DNA of 55,794 bases from Vicinamibacterales bacterium (GTDB lineage Bacteria; Acidobacteriota; Vicinamibacteria; Vicinamibacterales; UBA2999), in assembly GCA_030680175.1 (NCBI GenBank), contig JAUXWO010000112.1:1-55794 (forward strand). The letters run 5' to 3'. Position 1 is the stretch's first letter. Every line of letters begins with the position of its first letter. The position numbers and the translations under genes were made by a program. Positions 53,060-55,794 of the stretch are shown here, piece after piece. The notes under the pieces were generated by a model. That model searched no databases and had not been told where the DNA came from. It worked only from the letters and a program-made list of their open reading frames with translations.

Positions 53060-55794
53060 TTGTCCCCCTCCCTCGCGCTCCAGTCGATTCTGAGATCAGC
53101 CATCGCGCGCGCACACCTGGCGCCGCGCGATGCCGGGCTCAGCGGGTTGACCACGCCCGCGCGCGCGCTGTCGGTGGCAGCGCTGGCGCATGGCGAGTCG
53201 CGCGCGGTCGTGCTGTACGTCGTGCCGACGGACGCGGCGATTGAGGGTGCGGTGGCCGACGTGCGGTTCTTCCTCGGCGCGGTGGAAGGCCACGCGACGT
53301 CCACGGTGGACCGGCTCGTCCTGCCGCTCCCGTCCCTCCAGGTCGACCCGTATCGCGCGCTGGCGCCCCACATGAAGGTGGCGTCGGCCCGCGCGCGGGC
53401 GTTGCTGGCCATGGCGACGGGCGAGGCCCGTGTCGTGGTGGCGTCGGCCGCCGCGCTGATGCCGCGCCTGCCGGCGCCCGGCCGCCTGGTGGCGCGCGCC
53501 TACGGTGTGCGCCCCGGCGTGGACATCGACCCCGAGGCGCTCCGCGACCTGCTCGTCGAGGGCGGCTACACGCGACAGGACCCCGTCGACACGCACGGCG
53601 AGTTCTGCCAGCGCGGCGGCATCCTCGACGTCTACCCGCCGAGCGAGACCTGGCCGGTGCGCATCGAGTTCATGGGCGACACGGTGGAATCGATCCGCCG
53701 CTTCGATCCCTCGACCCAGCGATCGATCGAAACGCTCGATCACTTCCAGATCGTCCCGATCACCGAGTCCGGCGCGGACGCGGCCACGGGCTCCGAAATG
53801 GGGAGCGTCCCCCTCCCCGCGGCCAGCGAGCAGACCTCGGTGTTCGCCTACGTCCGCGCCGCCCACGCCGCCCGCCTGGTGGTGTCGGAGCCCGCCGATG
53901 TGCGCGTGCAGGTGGAGCGGTGGTGGGATCAGGTCCAGGCGTCGTACGAGGAGCAGGCCGGAGGACGGCCGACGCACGCCGCCCCGCTGCCGGAACCGGG
54001 GGCGCTCCTGCTCGGGTGGGCCGATCTCGAGCCGGTGATCTCGGCCGCGCCGGCCCTCGAGGAGCTGACGATCGACGCCCCCTCCGACAGAGGGACAGAC
54101 CCCGGGGCGCGGCGGACGTCAACGCCGGTGGCGTGCCAGCCGACGCAGGAGTTCCGGGGGCGGATCGCCGACTGGATCGCGGAGGTGACGGCCGCGCGCG
54201 ATCGCGGCGACACCGTCGTCTTCATCGCGCAGACCAGCGGCCGCGCGGAGCGCACGCTGGAGCTGTTCCGCGACTACGAGGTGCGCGCGCAGAGCGTGGA
54301 TCACGCCGACGAGGGCATGGCCGGCAGCGTGCTGGTCGGCACCGGCGCGCTCTCGCGCGGCTTCCGCCTGCCGGATGCCGCGCTCACGATCTTCGCCGAG
54401 GCCGACATCTTCGAGGAGGAGCCCCGCCGCAGCGCGGCCGCGCGCCGCCGGTCGATCGCGGCCACGTTCCTCTCGGACCTCCGCGACCTCAAGGTCGGCG
54501 ACCTGATCGTCCACGTCGATCACGGCATCGGCACCTTCGTGGGCCTGAAGCAGATCGCCGCCGGCGACGCCGTCCACGAGTTCCTCGAGCTGCGCTATCA
54601 CGGCGACGACAAGCTGTTTGTCCCCGTTGAACGGCTCGACCTCGTCCAGAAGTACACCGGCGGCACGCGCCCGGCGCTCGACCGGCTCGGCGGCGGCACG
54701 TGGGAGCGCTCGAAGAAGAAGGTGAAGAAGGCCATGCGCGACATGGCGGAAGAGCTGCTGAAGCTCTACGCCGCGCGCAAGGCCGTTCCCGGCTACGCCT
54801 TCAGCACGGACACGCACTGGCAGGAGGAGTTCGAGGACGCCTTCGAGTACGACCTCACGCCCGACCAGGCGACGGCGATCGCCGACATCAAGCGCGACAT
54901 GGAGTCGACGATCCCGATGGACCGCCTGCTCTGTGGCGACGTCGGGTACGGCAAGACGGAGGTCGCGATGCGCGCCGCGTTCAAGGCGGTGATGGACGGC
55001 AAGCAGGTGGCCTTCCTGGCGCCGACCACCGTGCTCGCGTTTCAGCATCTCGAGACGCTGCGCAAGCGCTTCGCGGCGTTCCCCGTCCGCGTCGACATGG
55101 TCAGCCGCTTCCGGACCAAGCAGGAGCAGAAGGACGCGCTCGAGGCGCTGGCCGCCGGGCGTCTCGACGTCCTCGTCGGCACCCACCGCCTGCTCTCGAA
55201 GGATGTCCAGTTCCGGGACCTTGGCCTGCTGATCGTCGACGAGGAGCAGCGGTTTGGCGTGACGCACAAGGAGCGCATCAAGCAGCTTCGCGCCTCGGTG
55301 GACGTGCTCACGCTGTCGGCCACACCGATCCCTCGAACCTTACAGATGGCGGTGGGCGGCATGCGCGACATGTCCCTGATCACCACCCCGCCGCTGGATC
55401 GCCGGGCCATTCGCACCATCACCTCTCGCTACGACGAGCAGGTGATCCGGGAGGCCATCGAACGCGAGCTCTCGCGCGGCGGCCAGGTGTTCTACGTCTA
55501 CAACCGCATCGACGGCATCTACGAGCGCGCCGCTCGCGTCGGCGAGCTGGTGCCCGGCGCCAAGGTCGCGGTGGGTCACGGGCAGATGAGCGAGGCGTCG
55601 CTGGAACAGACCATGCTCGACTTCGTCGAAGGTCGCTTCGACGTCCTGGTGTCCACCGCCATCATCGAGAGCGGTCTCGACATCCCGCGCGCCAACACCA
55701 TCATCGTCGATCGCGCGGACATGTTCGGGCTCTCGCAGCTCTACCAGCTTCGCGGGCGGGTCGGGCGCAGCACCGAGCGCGCCTACGCCTACCT
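53060..55794 (+). CDS. mfd: Transcription-repair coupling factor, 3' truncated by window edge
   Basis: About 911 codons are visible, running off the window without a stop. The start is uncertain; TTG 53060 immediately after the repeat tract gives [19 protein letters not shown] and is the most plausible. UvrB-like N-terminal domains contain [16 protein letters not shown] and [27 protein letters not shown]. The RNA polymerase-interacting domain near residue 480 is [21 protein letters not shown]. The RecG-like translocase motifs are [17 protein letters not shown] (about residue 627), [42 protein letters not shown] and QLRGRVGRS. Mfd removes stalled RNA polymerase and recruits UvrA. Confidence 0.95.
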   Translation, partial: MSPSLALQSILRSAIARAHLAPRDAGLSGLTTPARALSVAALAHGESRAVVLYVVPTDAAIEGAVADVRFFLGAVEGHATSTVDRLVLPLPSLQVDPYRALAPHMKVASARARALLAMATGEARVVVASAAALMPRLPAPGRLVARAYGVRPGVDIDPEALRDLLVEGGYTRQDPVDTHGEFCQRGGILDVYPPSETWPVRIEFMGDTVESIRRFDPSTQRSIETLDHFQIVPITESGADAATGSEMGSVPLPAASEQTSVFAYVRAAHAARLVVSEPADVRVQVERWWDQVQASYEEQAGGRPTHAAPLPEPGALLLGWADLEPVISAAPALEELTIDAPSDRGTDPGARRTSTPVACQPTQEFRGRIADWIAEVTAARDRGDTVVFIAQTSGRAERTLELFRDYEVRAQSVDHADEGMAGSVLVGTGALSRGFRLPDAALTIFAEADIFEEEPRRSAAARRRSIAATFLSDLRDLKVGDLIVHVDHGIGTFVGLKQIAAGDAVHEFLELRYHGDDKLFVPVERLDLVQKYTGGTRPALDRLGGGTWERSKKKVKKAMRDMAEELLKLYAARKAVPGYAFSTDTHWQEEFEDAFEYDLTPDQATAIADIKRDMESTIPMDRLLCGDVGYGKTEVAMRAAFKAVMDGKQVAFLAPTTVLAFQHLETLRKRFAAFPVRVDMVSRFRTKQEQKDALEALAAGRLDVLVGTHRLLSKDVQFRDLGLLIVDEEQRFGVTHKERIKQLRASVDVLTLSATPIPRTLQMAVGGMRDMSLITTPPLDRRAIRTITSRYDEQVIREAIERELSRGGQVFYVYNRIDGIYERAARVGELVPGAKVAVGHGQMSEASLEQTMLDFVEGRFDVLVSTAIIESGLDIPRANTIIVDRADMFGLSQLYQLRGRVGRSTERAYAY

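Overview
The window is one contiguous stretch of a GC-rich (roughly two thirds G+C by eye) Gram-negative chromosome that spans the replication origin. The gene order gyrA-gyrB-dnaN-dnaA (minus strand) / origin region / rpmH-rnpA-yidD-yidC-jag-mnmE-mnmG-rsmG-parA-parB (plus strand) is the classic bacterial origin neighbourhood. Together with an O-antigen ligase, a Wzm/Wzt-type polysaccharide exporter and a heptose nucleotidyltransferase it indicates an LPS-bearing diderm. The base composition, the b'/b ATP synthase stalk and the intergenic repeats remind me of Acidobacteriota (Vicinamibacteria-like), but that placement is inference.

Layout. 1-5 kb: a truncated methyltransferase, an O-antigen ligase-like membrane protein, an RlmD/TrmA-type RNA methyltransferase translationally coupled to an FKBP lipoprotein, and a small Fis-type HTH protein. 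5.4-12.5 kb: a tightly overlapping five-gene minus-strand operon (P450, fatty acyl-AMP ligase fused to an ACP, stand-alone condensation domain, GAD/CSAD-like PLP decarboxylase, E2-like acyltransferase with a degenerate ACP-like N-terminus). It looks like a compact, possibly undescribed pathway for N-acyl amine lipids and is the main accessory locus. 12.8-25 kb: tRNA-Ser(UGA), serS, galU, fmdB-like, a DUF885 peptidase-like gene, rsmI, a TPR protein, glmU, glmS and a PcrA/UvrD helicase. 25-34 kb: a lipoprotein, gyrA, gyrB, dnaN and dnaA. About 32.1-34.2 kb: candidate bipartite oriC, with a DnaA-box cluster at 33948-33979 and an AT-rich dnaA-dnaN spacer. 34.2-43.6 kb: the rpmH-to-parB run with two parS-like sites, one inside mnmG and one upstream of parA. 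44-50 kb: an ATP synthase operon of b', b, delta, alpha, gamma, beta and epsilon that lacks the a and c subunits. 50-55.8 kb: wzm, wzt, an rfaE2/hldE-C-like gene and a truncated mfd.

A second theme is the intergenic DNA. Almost every spacer carries short tandem repeats of period 7 (GCGAACA, GTAGTGG, GGACGGC, TTTCGGC types) or period 9 (ACACGAAGG, GTGCCCAGG, GATCAACAC types). Many are arranged as arm-core-arm: tandem arms in inverted orientation around a non-conserved core. Some run into genes, supplying the C-termini of ParA and MnmG, stop codons in the atp operon, and the whole leader next to glmS. Separately there is a REP-like nested palindrome next to parS, a near-perfect 33-nt-arm hairpin that exactly fills the gap between two convergent genes, and degenerate copies of the tRNA-Ser 3' end beside the tRNA gene.
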